64,000 nt of DNA from Methylomarinum sp. Ch1-1 (GCF_030717995.2 NZ_CP157743.1:1674001-1738000); one strand, 5' to 3'; shown: positions 1 to 9,512, counted from the first letter of the stretch. Made by a program: numbers and translations. The notes: a model not told the origin generated them from the sequence alone.

Positions 1-1
1 C

Positions 2-1948
2 ATTCAGGATATTAATGCCCGCAAACTGACCGAACAACAACTGAAGGAAAGCGAGGAGCGTCTCAGTGTCGCGATCGAAGGCGCCGGCGACGGCATCTGG
101 GACTGGAATATGCGGACCAATCAAATGGAATTTTCCACGTTATACGCGCAAATGCTGGGTTATCAGCAATCGGAATTGAAGCCGCGCGCCGACACCTGGA
201 TCAACACTATCTATCCGGGCGATCGCGACCGGGTCAATCGAACCCTGTTGGATTATTTGAATGGCAAGATTCCGAAGTTCGAAATCGAGATGCGTCAGCG
301 CTGCAAAGATCATAGTTGGAAATGGATGCTATGTCGTGGCAAGGTAGTCAGTCGTGGCCGTAACAATAAACCGGTTCGGATGACGGCGATACAAACCGAT
401 ATTAGCCAACGGAAAAAACTGGAAGAAAAGCTGTTGTTATTTAGCCATATCTTCGAAGTTTCCGAGCAATTCATCGGCATTGCCGATCATCAAGGCTTTC
501 TAACTTATGTTAATCCGGCCTTATGCAAGCGGGTAGGCTATCGTTCGAGCGACATCGTCGGTCGTCATTTTCGTTGTCTGTTGCCTAAGCACAGACGGGA
601 CCAGGATGCGAAAAACATCATGGTCTCGATGGAAACGAATAAATCCTGGACCGGTGAGCTGCCCATCTTGTGCAGAAACGGCAGTCAATTCATTTCTTCC
701 AGCAATATCGGCTCAATCACCGATCAGCAGGGCAACATAAAAAGCATTTTCAATATATTTAGTGATTTTGGCGATGAGTTGAAACGCCGTAGTGAGCTGG
801 CGAGAGCCAAGGATGCAGCCGAGCAGGCCAATCAGGCAAAATCGGAATTTTTATCGCGTATGAGTCATGAATTGCGCACGCCGTTGAATGCGATCTTGGG
901 ATTTGCGCAGATTCTGCAGTTCGATGACGATATGAGCATGGAGCAACAGGAAAGTCTGCATGAGATTATCAAGGCTGGCGACCACCTGTTGCAATTGATC
1001 AACGAGATCTTGGACTTAGCCAAGATCGAAGCCGGCCATATCGATCTTTCGTTGGAAGCGGTGGCGCTGCATTCGGCGGTGCAGGAAAGCGTCAGTTTGA
1101 TTGAGCCTTTGGCGTCAGCCCGTTCAATCAGCATCGCTAACGCCATTGATGCCGCGATCAACGTTAAAGCGGACGCGGTCCGGCTCAAGCAGGTCTTGCT
1201 CAACTTGCTTTCCAACGCGGTCAAATATAACCGTCCAAACGGCTGGATAAGGATCGATAGTCAAACGCTTGCTAATGGCTATTTGCGCATCATGGTCTGT
1301 GACAACGGGATTGGCGTTTCGGAGCAGCGACGGGAAGAGCTATTTCAACCTTTCAACCGTCTCGATGCCGAGGAAAGTGGCATCGAAGGAACGGGGATAG
1401 GCCTGCCGATCACCAAGCGCCTGATCGAACTGATGGGAGGGAAAATTGGGGTTGACAGTAAGCCTGGAGAGGGCTCGGTCTTCTGGGTCGAAATGCCTGT
1501 TGCAAGTGCGCAAAAGCCTGCAAGCGGTTTTAACAAACGGATAACAGGCGGGAACGCCGATGCGTCGGTCAATGTCGTGCAGCAGGTATTATGTATTGAC
1601 GATAATCCGGTCAATATTAAGTTGATGAGACAAATACTGGGGGGGCGCGATAATTTGAAGATTCTAATCGCTCATACGCCTAAGCTTGGCATCGAGCTCG
1701 CCTTAGCCCATCGCCCCGATTTGATTCTGCTGGATATCCATATGCCCGGCATGAATGGCTATGAGGTGCTGAAAATCTTACAATCTGACCCGGCGATAAA
1801 AAATACACCGGTGGTCGCGGTGACGGCCAATGCGATGAAAAAAGAGATCGAACAAGCGATAGCGGCCGGTTTTACCGCTTATGTCAGCAAGCCGATTCAA
1901 ATTCAGGCGTTTTTGGGAACTATAGACAAATTGCTCAATAACGATTGA
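2..1948 (+). CDS. Hybrid sensor histidine kinase / response regulator (5' end outside window)
   Basis: The reading frame is open from base 2, so the N-terminus lies upstream of the window; the ATG at 110 falls inside a PAS-like domain and is not the start. Visible domains in order are a PAS/PAC repeat (residues WDWN and the TDISQRKK tail), a second PAS, a HisKA domain with the phospho-acceptor in SHELRTPLNAI, a HATPase domain (N-box SNAVKYN, G-box GTGIGLPI) and a C-terminal receiver with DLILLDIHMPGMNG. No membrane segment is visible, so the sensory part may be cytosolic or lie upstream. It probably autophosphorylates and passes phosphate to its own receiver or to a phosphotransfer protein. 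The receiver-phosphatase gene that follows is a plausible partner by position only. Confidence 0.9.
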   Translation: MQDINARKLTEQQLKESEERLSVAIEGAGDGIWDWNMRTNQMEFSTLYAQMLGYQQSELKPRADTWINTIYPGDRDRVNRTLLDYLNGKIPKFEIEMRQRCKDHSWKWMLCRGKVVSRGRNNKPVRMTAIQTDISQRKKLEEKLLLFSHIFEVSEQFIGIADHQGFLTYVNPALCKRVGYRSSDIVGRHFRCLLPKHRRDQDAKNIMVSMETNKSWTGELPILCRNGSQFISSSNIGSITDQQGNIKSIFNIFSDFGDELKRRSELARAKDAAEQANQAKSEFLSRMSHELRTPLNAILGFAQILQFDDDMSMEQQESLHEIIKAGDHLLQLINEILDLAKIEAGHIDLSLEAVALHSAVQESVSLIEPLASARSISIANAIDAAINVKADAVRLKQVLLNLLSNAVKYNRPNGWIRIDSQTLANGYLRIMVCDNGIGVSEQRREELFQPFNRLDAEESGIEGTGIGLPITKRLIELMGGKIGVDSKPGEGSVFWVEMPVASAQKPASGFNKRITGGNADASVNVVQQVLCIDDNPVNIKLMRQILGGRDNLKILIAHTPKLGIELALAHRPDLILLDIHMPGMNGYEVLKILQSDPAIKNTPVVAVTANAMKKEIEQAIAAGFTAYVSKPIQIQAFLGTIDKLLNND

Positions 1949-2121
1949 TTGGGGATAGGCGCTGTGAAATATCCGGGTTTAGCGCAGCCCCATTCGACTT
2001 GCATTCGGCAGAATTTCCGATAAATAAAGTAAGATAATCGCTTTTATTCGGTGTCGATTGTTGGGTGCTGAATAAATTCGACGCTCATGTCACCTCTCGA
2101 TTTTTTTTCGACATCTCAACA

Positions 2122-3288
2122 ATGAAAACGAAACTCGACAACTCGCTGAAAATTCTGATTGCCGAAGATAATCGCGCCACTATCGCCTTGCTGGTCAAGT
2201 TTCTTCAGAGGCAGGGGCATACACTGTTATTGGCTAAAGATGGCCGACAGGCGCTGGATTTATACCGTCTTGAACAGCCGGATGTGGTGTTGACCGATAT
2301 CAACATGCCGATCGTCAATGGTCTGGAGGTTATCGAGCAAATGCGGCGATGGCATGCCGATACCTGGGTTCCGATTATCATACTCAGCGCTTATATTCAG
2401 GAAGAGGATATCATCAATGGCTTAAAAGCCGGCGCCGATGATTACATGACCAAACCGGTGAACCTCAATATCCTGAGCGCCAAGATCCAGTCGATACGGC
2501 ATTTCGTATATTTGCAAAGAATTAATCAGCAAACCGCCTTGTCTTTGAGCGAGGCTCATCGGGCATTGGAAAACGAGCAACGGCTGGCTAAGAGTCTGCT
2601 CGATAAAATGCTGGATCTCGGCGATTTGGATTATCCTGGTCTGCAATATTGGCTATGCCCGAGCACTCGATTCAGCGGCGACTTGATCGCGGCCACTCGC
2701 ACCATTGGCGGCAAGTTGTATCTGATGTTGGCCGACGCCACCGGCCATGGGCTCACCGCAGCGCTGCCCACATTGTTGATCGCCAGGACCTTTCATGCGA
2801 TGTCGGACAAGGGGTTTACGTTGCCCAGCATGCTCGTTGAAATGAATCGCAACGCAAAAAAATATCTGACCAAGGGACATGCTATCGCGGCCGCGCTGTT
2901 TGCCATCGACTTCGATCACCAGACCATAGAATATTGGAATGGCGGTTTGCCCGATGCCTTGTTGATCGATGATGAAGGTCGGGTGATGCAGGCGTTGCCT
3001 TCGAGCCATCAGACAATCGGTTTACTCGACCGGCCGCGTTTCAATACGACGACTCGCTTATTGCATTGGGAAAAACCCTGTGAGCTGATTGGCTATACCG
3101 ACGGCTTAGCAGATGTCCGCGATCAACAGGGAAATAGTTTTGATAGGCAAGCATTGGTTGGCATGCTATGCCAGCATGGTCCGGGACAGCGTGTCAATGT
3201 TGTCAAGAATCGCGTTCAAGTCTATCTACAGGGCGGCGGGGAAAATGATGATATATCGCTGTTTGCCTTGCGCTGTGGACTCACATGA
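2122..3288 (+). CDS. Response regulator with PP2C-type (SpoIIE/RsbU-like) phosphatase output
   Basis: Residues about 10-125 form a receiver domain with the acceptor Asp in VVLTDINMPIVNG and the conserved Lys in MTKPVN. A linker follows, then a SpoIIE-type Ser/Thr phosphatase domain (metal-binding Asp in FSGDLIA and LADATGHG, Asp in ENDDISLF near the end). Such proteins usually dephosphorylate an anti-sigma-factor antagonist in a partner-switching pathway; no such partner is seen nearby. An upstream in-frame GTG at 2065 would add 19 residues rich in Phe that match no domain, so the ATG at 2122 is preferred, although no strong ribosome site precedes either. It lies about 170 bp behind the hybrid kinase in the same direction. 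Confidence 0.85.
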   Translation: MKTKLDNSLKILIAEDNRATIALLVKFLQRQGHTLLLAKDGRQALDLYRLEQPDVVLTDINMPIVNGLEVIEQMRRWHADTWVPIIILSAYIQEEDIINGLKAGADDYMTKPVNLNILSAKIQSIRHFVYLQRINQQTALSLSEAHRALENEQRLAKSLLDKMLDLGDLDYPGLQYWLCPSTRFSGDLIAATRTIGGKLYLMLADATGHGLTAALPTLLIARTFHAMSDKGFTLPSMLVEMNRNAKKYLTKGHAIAAALFAIDFDHQTIEYWNGGLPDALLIDDEGRVMQALPSSHQTIGLLDRPRFNTTTRLLHWEKPCELIGYTDGLADVRDQQGNSFDRQALVGMLCQHGPGQRVNVVKNRVQVYLQGGGENDDISLFALRCGLT

Positions 3289-3303
3289 GCGCGAAGGCTG
3301 CGT

Positions 3304-4719
3304 TCAACCACCGCGTAATGGCAGCGGTTGACCCGAAGCGACTGCGGCGTTGCCGCCTTGCTTGATTAACAGTTTTTGTCCCGGCTGCAGAGGCGTTGTC
3401 AATGACAGTTGGTTCCAGCGGGCTATGTCCCGGCTGTTGACGGAAAATTTGCGGGCAATTTGCCAGAAAGTGTCGCCTTTTTTGACCGTGTAGACTTGAC
3501 TCGTCTGCGGGTGGTCGCGGCTCGCCGCCATGTTCAGAGGGCGCTGGGAAACCGGAATCAGCAGATATTTACCGGCGCGGATCATGTTTCCGCTTAAGCG
3601 GTTGCTCCGCTTGATAGCGATGACGCTTGATTGGTATTTATGGGCGATGATGCCCAAATTTTCGCCGGGTTGAATTTTATGGCGAATCCATTTCATGCGT
3701 TCTTTTTCCGGTAAGCGGGCCAGTTTGTGTTTAAACTGGTCGGCCTTGTCAATTGGAATCAATAAACGATGCGGGCCGTCCGGATCGGTGCTCCAGCGGT
3801 TGAATCCGGGATTGAGTTTGAAGAAGGCGTCAGTAGGCGTCTGCGCCATTTCTACGGCCTTGCTCAGATCGAGTTGCGATTGAATGTTAACAACCTCGAA
3901 ATAAGGTTGGTTAGGGATGTCGTGCAGCTTGATGTTATATTGTTGTGGATCGGCGAAGATCTTGGCGATGGCCAGCAGGCGCGGCACATAGTCCATCGTT
4001 TCTTGGCGTAACTGCAGCGCCCAGTAATCGCTTTCTAGGTCGAGGTCGAGGTTTCTTTTGATGGCTTTGCGTATATTGCCTTTCCCGGCATTATACGAAG
4101 CCAGCGCCAATAACCAGTCATCATCGAATTCTTCGCTGAGCTCCTTCAAATAGCGGGTGGCGGCCTGTGTTGAAGCGAAGACGTCACGGCGGCCATCATA
4201 CCACCAGTTTTGTTTAAGCCCGAAAAAACGGCCGGTAGAGGGTATGAACTGCCATAGTCCGGCGGCCCGGCTAGACGAATAGGCTTGGGGTTTGAAGGCG
4301 CTCTCAATCGCTGGCAATAGGGCCAGCTCGCCGGGAATCTTTTTCGCTTCCACTTCCTCGAGGATGAAGTATAGATAAGGTTCCGCGCGTTGTTGAATTC
4401 GCTCGATATATTCGGGGTGTCGCAGATACCACTGTAATTGTTGGTTTATGCGTTCATTATCGATCTCCGGCAGCGCGTAAAGCGATAATAAACGTTCCCA
4501 GACGGTGGCGTGTTCGGCGTTATTTTTTGCGGCGGCCATGTTTTTCCGGGCCGTGCTGGCTACAGGCGAGCGAGCTTGCGGAGGGCGGTTGAGAGACGCC
4601 ATAGTATCCGGCGGTATTTCACTGATGGTGAAATGCGAAGGGGATTGTTGCGCGCATCCTGTCGCCAATATAATGGATAGATAAATAAAATGATGGGTCA
4701 GAGGGGTGGAACGTGTCAT
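3304..4719 (-). CDS. mltD: Membrane-bound lytic murein transglycosylase D with LysM repeats
   Basis: The N-terminus has a short hydrophobic stretch ending in LATGC, a plausible lipobox, so a lipoprotein is likely. The lytic transglycosylase (SLT) domain spans roughly residues 110-230, with the catalytic Glu in PAIESAF, the GLWQFIP motif and the LASYNAGKGN motif. Two LysM peptidoglycan-binding repeats follow near residues 345-390 and 410-455 (YTVKKGDTFWQIARKF in the second). The enzyme cleaves the MurNAc-GlcNAc bond of peptidoglycan to give a 1,6-anhydro end. The length of 471 residues is normal for MltD. It is divergent from the methyltransferase-rnhA pair, an order also seen near mltD in enterobacteria, though gloB is absent here. 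Confidence 0.92.
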   Translation of the reverse strand: MTRSTPLTHHFIYLSIILATGCAQQSPSHFTISEIPPDTMASLNRPPQARSPVASTARKNMAAAKNNAEHATVWERLLSLYALPEIDNERINQQLQWYLRHPEYIERIQQRAEPYLYFILEEVEAKKIPGELALLPAIESAFKPQAYSSSRAAGLWQFIPSTGRFFGLKQNWWYDGRRDVFASTQAATRYLKELSEEFDDDWLLALASYNAGKGNIRKAIKRNLDLDLESDYWALQLRQETMDYVPRLLAIAKIFADPQQYNIKLHDIPNQPYFEVVNIQSQLDLSKAVEMAQTPTDAFFKLNPGFNRWSTDPDGPHRLLIPIDKADQFKHKLARLPEKERMKWIRHKIQPGENLGIIAHKYQSSVIAIKRSNRLSGNMIRAGKYLLIPVSQRPLNMAASRDHPQTSQVYTVKKGDTFWQIARKFSVNSRDIARWNQLSLTTPLQPGQKLLIKQGGNAAVASGQPLPLRGG

Positions 4720-4811
4720 TATTGATACACATTACTAATTCGGAAAAGCTTTAATTATAGCCTGTTTTTCCTTGATTTTCCTAAGTTGCCGCTATTTCTA
4801 AATGATTACTG

Positions 4812-5534
4812 ATGAAAAGAATATTTCTGTTTGACCTGTATCAGACGCCACGGGGAAAGTTGTTGCAAACGATGGAAGGGCAGTACTTAAAGCGTTCTAT
4901 CACCGTCAGTTGTAAACAGCAGCTATTGCAAATCGGCGGCCTGAGTTGGGAAGACAGTTTTATAGACTGCTCGCTGTATCAGCGTTATTGTATACTCGAT
5001 GTCGATGCGCTCGGTTGCGAAGGCGCGCAACGAGTTCAAGGAAAAGCCTATACCCTGCCGGTGCAGAGCGAATCGATCGATTTGATTATTTTGCCGCATT
5101 TGTTGGAATTTGATGAATACCGGTTTCAGACGATGAGGGAAATCGAACGGGTGTTAAAACCGGGTGGGGAGGTGATTATTATAAACTTCAATCCGCTCAG
5201 TTTTTCGGTGCGTTATCTATATTTATGGGATGTGAAATTGGCCAATTCCTGGCGTAGTCATTTTATAACCCGCGGTAGAATCAGAGATTGGCTGAAATTA
5301 ATGAATTTTGAAATGCTGAATACCGTCGAGTTCAATCTGGATACCTTTACCATTAGACCGGGTAAATTTCAGTTTAGCGGGCGTTCGATTTTCGCCATGG
5401 CCTATGGAGTCAAGGCGGTCAAACGACGTTACCGACTCATCCCGGTCGGTGAGACTGGCAAACAAAGACCGCGTTTTGCCGGCGTTGGCAACGGTCTGGA
5501 ATCAAATCTGCAAAGGAAGAAAAAACATGACTGA
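4812..5534 (+). CDS. SAM-dependent methyltransferase, YafS-like
   Basis: This 240-residue protein has a class I methyltransferase core. The acidic strand end [11 protein letters not shown] and the post-core motif [20 protein letters not shown] are typical of the Methyltransf_11 group. The first glycine-rich SAM motif is poorly conserved, with the region around [13 protein letters not shown] taking its place. In enterobacteria the yafS gene sits beside rnhA and near mltD, and the same neighbourhood here supports orthology. The substrate is unknown. Its last 8 bases overlap the rnhA start, so the two are probably translationally coupled. Confidence 0.8.
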   Translation: MKRIFLFDLYQTPRGKLLQTMEGQYLKRSITVSCKQQLLQIGGLSWEDSFIDCSLYQRYCILDVDALGCEGAQRVQGKAYTLPVQSESIDLIILPHLLEFDEYRFQTMREIERVLKPGGEVIIINFNPLSFSVRYLYLWDVKLANSWRSHFITRGRIRDWLKLMNFEMLNTVEFNLDTFTIRPGKFQFSGRSIFAMAYGVKAVKRRYRLIPVGETGKQRPRFAGVGNGLESNLQRKKKHD

Positions 5535-5970
5535 AACCGTCATCATCTATACCGATGGCGCCTGTAGAGGCAACCCGGGGCCGGGAGGCTGGGGAGTTTA
5601 TTTATCTTATAAAGGCACGGAAAAAGAACTCTATGGCGGCGAAGCCGAAACGACCAATAACCGCATGGAATTGATGGCGGCAATCCAGGGGCTGGAAGCC
5701 TTGAAACGGCCTTGCAGGGTGAAATTGAACACCGATTCAAAATACGTCTTGCAGGGGATTACCGAGTGGATGGCGAATTGGAAAAAACGCGGTTGGAAAA
5801 CCGCCAGTAAACAACCGGTTAAAAACGTGGATTTATGGCGACGCCTGGATAAGGCTTTGTTACAGCATGAGGTCGAATGGATTTGGATAAAAGGTCATTC
5901 CGGCAATCATGGCAATGAAAAAGCGGATAGTCTCGCCAATAAAGGCATCGATTCACTGCAGGCGGCGTAA
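5527..5970 (+). CDS. rnhA: Ribonuclease HI
   Basis: Ribonuclease HI degrades the RNA strand of RNA-DNA hybrids during replication and R-loop removal. Starting at the ATG at 5527, the 147-residue protein places all four catalytic acids at the standard positions: Asp10 in [11 protein letters not shown], Glu48 in NNRMELMAA, Asp70 in LNTDSKYV and Asp134 in GNEKADSLA. His124 in KGHSGNHGN is also kept. The frame is open further upstream to 5404, but that part overlaps the methyltransferase and has no homology to RNase H. A GGAAGAAAAAAC stretch before 5527 gives a ribosome site. Confidence 0.97.
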   Translation: MTETVIIYTDGACRGNPGPGGWGVYLSYKGTEKELYGGEAETTNNRMELMAAIQGLEALKRPCRVKLNTDSKYVLQGITEWMANWKKRGWKTASKQPVKNVDLWRRLDKALLQHEVEWIWIKGHSGNHGNEKADSLANKGIDSLQAA

Positions 5971-5982
5971 AAGGATTTCAGT

Positions 5983-6447
5983 ATGGCGCGTTATCACCAT
6001 ATCTTAATGGCGTTGGATTATTCCGAACAGCATCGACAGGTCGCTGAAAAGGCGTCGGCGTTGGCCGAGCAGCATCGCGCCCGGCTCAGTATCGTGCATG
6101 TGCTGGATAACATCGCGATGCCCGATACCGGCTATGGCTCGGTGATTTCTCTGCAGGCTGATGGCGACAATGAACCGCTAGATGCAGAAAAACAACGATT
6201 TAAGATACTGGCCGAACGGTTAGGGGTTGGGCCAGCTAATCGTTGGTTGGTTTGGGGCAATCCGCAACGGGAGATAGTCGAATTGGCGGGCAAGCAGCAG
6301 GTCGATTTGATTGTCGTAGGCTCGCACGGTCGTCATGGCCTGGCGTTGTTATTGGGTTCTACCGCCAATGCCGTCATTCATCATGCGCGCTGCGATGTCT
6401 TGGCGGTGAGAACGACGGAGGCTTTGCATTTGGTTGCGCCGGCTTAA
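5983..6447 (+). CDS. Universal stress protein, UspA family
   Basis: This is a single-domain Usp fold of 154 residues. It starts with the family strand YHHILMALDYS, and the C-terminal half contains VDLIVVGSHGRHG followed by LLGSTANAV, the nucleotide-binding pattern G-x2-G-x9-G-S/T. It therefore belongs to the ATP-binding subgroup. It is probably a cytosolic dimer induced under growth arrest or stress. It lies 12 bp behind rnhA and may share its transcript. A TAACTGG/CCAGTTA hairpin without a T run begins at the stop codon. Confidence 0.9.
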   Translation: MARYHHILMALDYSEQHRQVAEKASALAEQHRARLSIVHVLDNIAMPDTGYGSVISLQADGDNEPLDAEKQRFKILAERLGVGPANRWLVWGNPQREIVELAGKQQVDLIVVGSHGRHGLALLLGSTANAVIHHARCDVLAVRTTEALHLVAPA

Positions 6448-6530
6448 CTGGTTATACTGAGCCAGTTATCGGCTGCAGAAGATTTCGCCGAATAATACGG
6501 GATATCAATAGAACATTAGAGGTAAGAGTT

Positions 6531-6812
6531 ATGATTGGTTCGGTTGTCGCTGCCTTTGTCGCAATATGGTTTTATCACACCGCTAAACAGACCGGGCGCC
6601 AGCCTATTTCCTGGGCGGTGGCCGGTATCGTTGTTTATTTTATGGTGGCGCTGATGTGGACTAATTTCGTCACCCCACCGATCAAGGATGCGGCCTCGCA
6701 CAGCCAGAACGGATTTTTGATTTTTCTGACCCGTTACGCCTATATAATGGTGGGCTTGGCCTGTGCGGTATTTTTTAATCTGAAATTCGCCGGCAGCAAA
6801 GAGCGGGATTGA
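6531..6812 (+). CDS. Small membrane protein of unknown function
   Basis: This is a 93-residue protein preceded by a clear AGAGGTAAG ribosome site. Three hydrophobic segments are visible: about residues 1-13 (IGSVVAAFVAIWF), 25-45 (ISWAVAGIVVYFMVALMW) and 65-85 (AYIMVGLACAVFFNL). A short polar loop with TPPIKDAASH lies between the second and third. I do not recognise a family. The open frame reaches back to 6243, but that part is antiparallel to coding logic within the stress-protein gene and lacks a start signal. The small size and position before a GIY-YIG gene give no functional clue. Confidence 0.7.
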   Translation: MIGSVVAAFVAIWFYHTAKQTGRQPISWAVAGIVVYFMVALMWTNFVTPPIKDAASHSQNGFLIFLTRYAYIMVGLACAVFFNLKFAGSKERD

Positions 6813-6829
6813 CTTCGGTTTGAACGGCG

Positions 6830-7096
6830 ATGGCTTGGTTCGTTTATATCATATTGTGCAGTGATGACAGTCTGTACACCGGTATCAGCAACGATGTGGA
6901 AAGCCGGTTCAATCAGCATCTTAAGGGTCAGGGCGCTAAATATTTTCGGGGGCGCCGACCCAAACATGTGATCTATCTCGAGGGCGGGCATGATCGCAGC
7001 TCCGCCAGCAAGCGGGAAAGCGTGATCAAGAAGTTAACGCGGGCGGAAAAGTGGCGGCTGATCGGTTCGGCAGATAATGAATTGCAAATGAAGTAG
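6830..7096 (+). CDS. GIY-YIG nuclease-superfamily protein (UPF0213/YhbQ-like)
   Basis: This 88-residue stand-alone GIY-YIG domain has the variant motif WFVYIILCSDDSLYTGIS, the conserved Arg and His in ESRFNQHLKG, and the Glu-rich helix KRESVIKKLTRAEK. YhbQ-type proteins have been linked to DNA damage responses in some bacteria, but the exact role of this group is uncertain. The start is 17 bp behind the small membrane gene. A degraded class 2 repeat begins just after its stop codon. Confidence 0.87.
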   Translation: MAWFVYIILCSDDSLYTGISNDVESRFNQHLKGQGAKYFRGRRPKHVIYLEGGHDRSSASKRESVIKKLTRAEKWRLIGSADNELQMK

Positions 7097-7102
7097 GTAT
7101 CG

Positions 7103-7218
7103 CCGCAATTCCCGGTTTGATCGTTTTAACGGTGTTTAGGGCCTGGGGTGTGTCTGTCGAGGAACCCATCCTCGCCCCCAAGAGCCCTCTTCGTTATCCA
7201 AATTGATGGGGATTGCCG
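7103..7218 (+). repeat. Degraded class 2 MITE copy
   Basis: The left end CCGCAATTCCCGG and the following block GTGTTTAGGGC...GTGTGTCTGTCGAGGA match the left arm of the element at 62221, while the right end GGGGATTGCCG is a diverged inverted copy. The central part is shortened compared with the copy at 11154. No convincing target duplication remains. It fills the gap between the GIY-YIG gene and the phosphoesterase gene. Confidence 0.7.
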
Positions 7219-7254
7219 AGCTAACAGCGCTTTATTTGCTATAAGGGAACAGCG

Positions 7255-7926
7255 ATGACAAACGAGTGCAGAATATTATTTGCAGGCGATCCGCATGGCG
7301 ACTTTGCACCGCTAATCCGAGCCGTGCTCACCCAAAAGCCTGAGGCAGTGGTGTTGTTGGGTGATTATGACCTGGAAAAACCGCTGCAAGACTATTTGCG
7401 TCCCATTGTCGATGTAACCGAGATCTGGTGGATCGCCGGCAATCACGAATTTGAGCACCCGGATAAGCACCGCTATTTGTTTGATTCGTCACTTGCCGAC
7501 AACGGACTGCATTTGCAGGTCAAGGACGTCGCCGGGCTCAGAATAGCTGGGTTGGGCGGGATTTTCCTGGGGCGGGTTTGGTATCCGCCGAATCGACCTA
7601 GATGGAAAAGCAAAAGCCATTTTCTCAGTCAACAACCCTCCCATGTCAGGACGGCGGGATTGTCTTTAAAGTACCAAGCGGCCATCTGGCATGATGAAGT
7701 GCAGCGCCTGAAACAATTGGATGCCGATATCCTGGTTTCCCATGAAGCGCCGCGTAGTCATCGACACGGTTTTATCGTCATCGATGAATTGGCAGCCGCG
7801 TTGAAGGTCAGCAAGGTTTTTCATGGGCATTTGCATGAGCATTATACCGCGACGATTAGGGCCGGCATCAAGGTGCATGGCATTGCCGACAGAATGGTTG
7901 CCGATTTAAACGGTCATCCGGTTTAG
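7255..7926 (+). CDS. Calcineurin-like metallophosphoesterase
   Basis: The full set of dinuclear metallophosphoesterase motifs is visible in 223 residues: GDPHG (D-x-H), LLGDYD (GD), AGNHEF (GNHE), VSHEA and the C-terminal GHLHEH. An insert with GRVWYPPNRPRW separates GNHE from the later His motifs. The substrate cannot be told from sequence; related proteins cleave phosphomonoesters, cyclic nucleotides or nucleic acids. No signal peptide is seen, so it is probably cytosolic. It stands alone, ending before a strong terminator. Confidence 0.88.
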   Translation: MTNECRILFAGDPHGDFAPLIRAVLTQKPEAVVLLGDYDLEKPLQDYLRPIVDVTEIWWIAGNHEFEHPDKHRYLFDSSLADNGLHLQVKDVAGLRIAGLGGIFLGRVWYPPNRPRWKSKSHFLSQQPSHVRTAGLSLKYQAAIWHDEVQRLKQLDADILVSHEAPRSHRHGFIVIDELAAALKVSKVFHGHLHEHYTATIRAGIKVHGIADRMVADLNGHPV

Positions 7927-7960
7927 TCCCATTCAACAAAGGCAAGTTTACGACAGCCAT

Positions 7961-7990
7961 AAAAAAGGCCGGCGAGTGCCGGCCTTTCTT
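7961..7990. terminator. Bidirectional rho-independent terminator
   Basis: An AAAGGCCGGC / GCCGGCCTTT stem with a four-base loop is flanked by an A run on the left and a T-rich tail on the right. It lies between the convergent phosphoesterase and porin genes and can serve both strands. Confidence 0.85.
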
Positions 7991-8016
7991 GAACTTTATC
8001 CGAGAGTTTCGGCTGC

Positions 8017-9384
8017 TTAGAACGCCAATTGGGTTCTGAAGGTGAAGGCATGGACGTCTTCGATGTCTTCGCCGGCGACTTCCGCTGGTGAGCTGCTCAG
8101 ATCGAAGGCGTGACGATAATCCGCCATCAGGCGCAGGTTTTCGTTCAGATACCAGTTCAACGCGACGGTCACCGCTTTTTCGCTGCCACCGTCGTGACCG
8201 TCCGAGTTAAGGTCGTTTTGGTCGTAACGAGCGGCCAATTCAACCGCGCCCCAGCCGCCGTTTTTCAGGCTGAAGTTTTGCGAAGGTTTCAGACGTTTGA
8301 ATTCGCCGTCTGAGCCTTTGTATGAACGCGATTCGCCGGTCAAAGTCCAAGCGGTTTGAACATAGAAAGCATCTAAGTCCAAAGTTTCGCCGTTTTCAAG
8401 GTCCGCCCAGACACGACCGTACTCACCCTGTACCGAGAACGGGCCTTGCATATAGGCCGCCTCGAAACCGGCCATTTTGAAGTCTTTCGCATCGAAAACT
8501 TTAAGTTTCGAGGTCTTTACGTTCGACATATGCGTGGTTTCATAGGAGAACTCGACATGATCCTTGCCGTTGGACATTGCGCCACCTTGGGTGTCCGGAG
8601 CACGATAACCGCCATAGGCGCCCAAGTGCAGAACTTGATCTTTTTTGTTGATCGGCGCGTAAGTCAAACGGGAAGCCGCGCCCCAGCCTTCATCGACGGT
8701 ATGGTCTTTTTCCGGCGACATGGCATCGCCGTAAGCGCCGATCTGCGCCGACCAGTCGTCGCCGGATGATTTCAAATGGATACCGATGGCCCGGTCGAAC
8801 AGGCTGGCGGTCAGCGAGTTGACCAGCGAACGCTCGGTGAACATGATGTCGTTCGAGCTTTCCTGCAACTCCATGCTGATCGGTTGTTTTTGGTGACCGA
8901 CGGTCAATTCCAGCCAATCGAGGCCCTGATAGGTGATGAACATATCTTTGACGGCCGTCTTGTTGTCGGCGAAGTCGACTTCTGAGACGAATTTGAAATC
9001 ATCCCAAAATAAGCCTTTGAAAGCCAGGCGGCCGCGGCGGATCTCGGTGCCGTCGGTTGCGCCACCGACACCTTTGTCACCGGCAGCTTTATCGTTGCTG
9101 TGGAATGTGGCGTCGGCATGGATACGGCCGCCAAAGCCGAATTTGAAGTCGCCGTCGCCGGATTCAACCTGCAGGCCTTTTTTGCCCAGCTTGATTTTGA
9201 TGTTATCAACATCGCTTTTGCTGAGTGTTTCCTGTTGGATCAGTTTGTTGTATTGGGATTGGTTGATTGCGCCATTTTGCAGCAGCATGTCCAATAATTC
9301 TTTGTCCGCCGCTTGCGCCGTCATGCTGCCCAGTGTTGTTGCAGCGCCCAGTGCTAACATTTTGGCTGTTTTGTTAATCGCCAT
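8017..9384 (-). CDS. Phosphate-selective porin, OprP/OprO family
   Basis: The N-terminal signal peptide ends near AQAADKELLD. It is followed by a short helical region typical of OprP-type porins (LLQNGAINQSQYNKL) and then by beta strands with alternating residues, starting at FGFGGRIHADATF. The last residues FTFRTQLAF end in Phe, as expected for outer-membrane barrels assembled by BAM. The length of 455 residues fits a 16-strand monomer of a trimeric porin. Family members pass phosphate or polyphosphate, although substrate cannot be fixed from sequence alone. A Pho-box-like site 72 bp upstream supports a phosphate role. Confidence 0.87.
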   Translation of the reverse strand: MAINKTAKMLALGAATTLGSMTAQAADKELLDMLLQNGAINQSQYNKLIQQETLSKSDVDNIKIKLGKKGLQVESGDGDFKFGFGGRIHADATFHSNDKAAGDKGVGGATDGTEIRRGRLAFKGLFWDDFKFVSEVDFADNKTAVKDMFITYQGLDWLELTVGHQKQPISMELQESSNDIMFTERSLVNSLTASLFDRAIGIHLKSSGDDWSAQIGAYGDAMSPEKDHTVDEGWGAASRLTYAPINKKDQVLHLGAYGGYRAPDTQGGAMSNGKDHVEFSYETTHMSNVKTSKLKVFDAKDFKMAGFEAAYMQGPFSVQGEYGRVWADLENGETLDLDAFYVQTAWTLTGESRSYKGSDGEFKRLKPSQNFSLKNGGWGAVELAARYDQNDLNSDGHDGGSEKAVTVALNWYLNENLRLMADYRHAFDLSSSPAEVAGEDIEDVHAFTFRTQLAF

Positions 9385-9455
9385 CAGTCGTACCCTATAT
9401 GTTGTGTGAAAAAAGCAATTTGTTGTAAAAACTCGACACAGGATAGGGGATGTTT

Positions 9456-9473
9456 ATTACAAAATTATGACGG
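9456..9473 (-). promoter_or_regulatory. Pho-box-like site with -10 for the OprP-type porin
   Basis: On the minus strand the sequence reads CCGTCAT-AATT-TTGTAAT, a 7-4-7 direct repeat close to the PhoB consensus CTGTCAT-N4-CTGTCAT. Exactly 10 bases later comes TATCCT, a usable -10, which is the same spacing as in the classic E. coli phoA promoter. The porin ATG follows 72 bp from the site. This is by-eye matching, not a scored motif. Confidence 0.5.
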
Positions 9474-9512
9474 GCCGGGATCGGCGGCATTTTTTTTTGG
9501 TCTGATAGGGCT

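Noticed and set aside
5404-5526. Extended RNase HI start
   Set aside because: It overlaps the methyltransferase gene and displaces Asp10, Glu48, Asp70 and Asp134 from their normal numbering.
7103-7218. Target duplication for the degraded class 2 copy
   Set aside because: Flanks TAGGTATCG and AGCTAACAG do not match, so the ends cannot be fixed.
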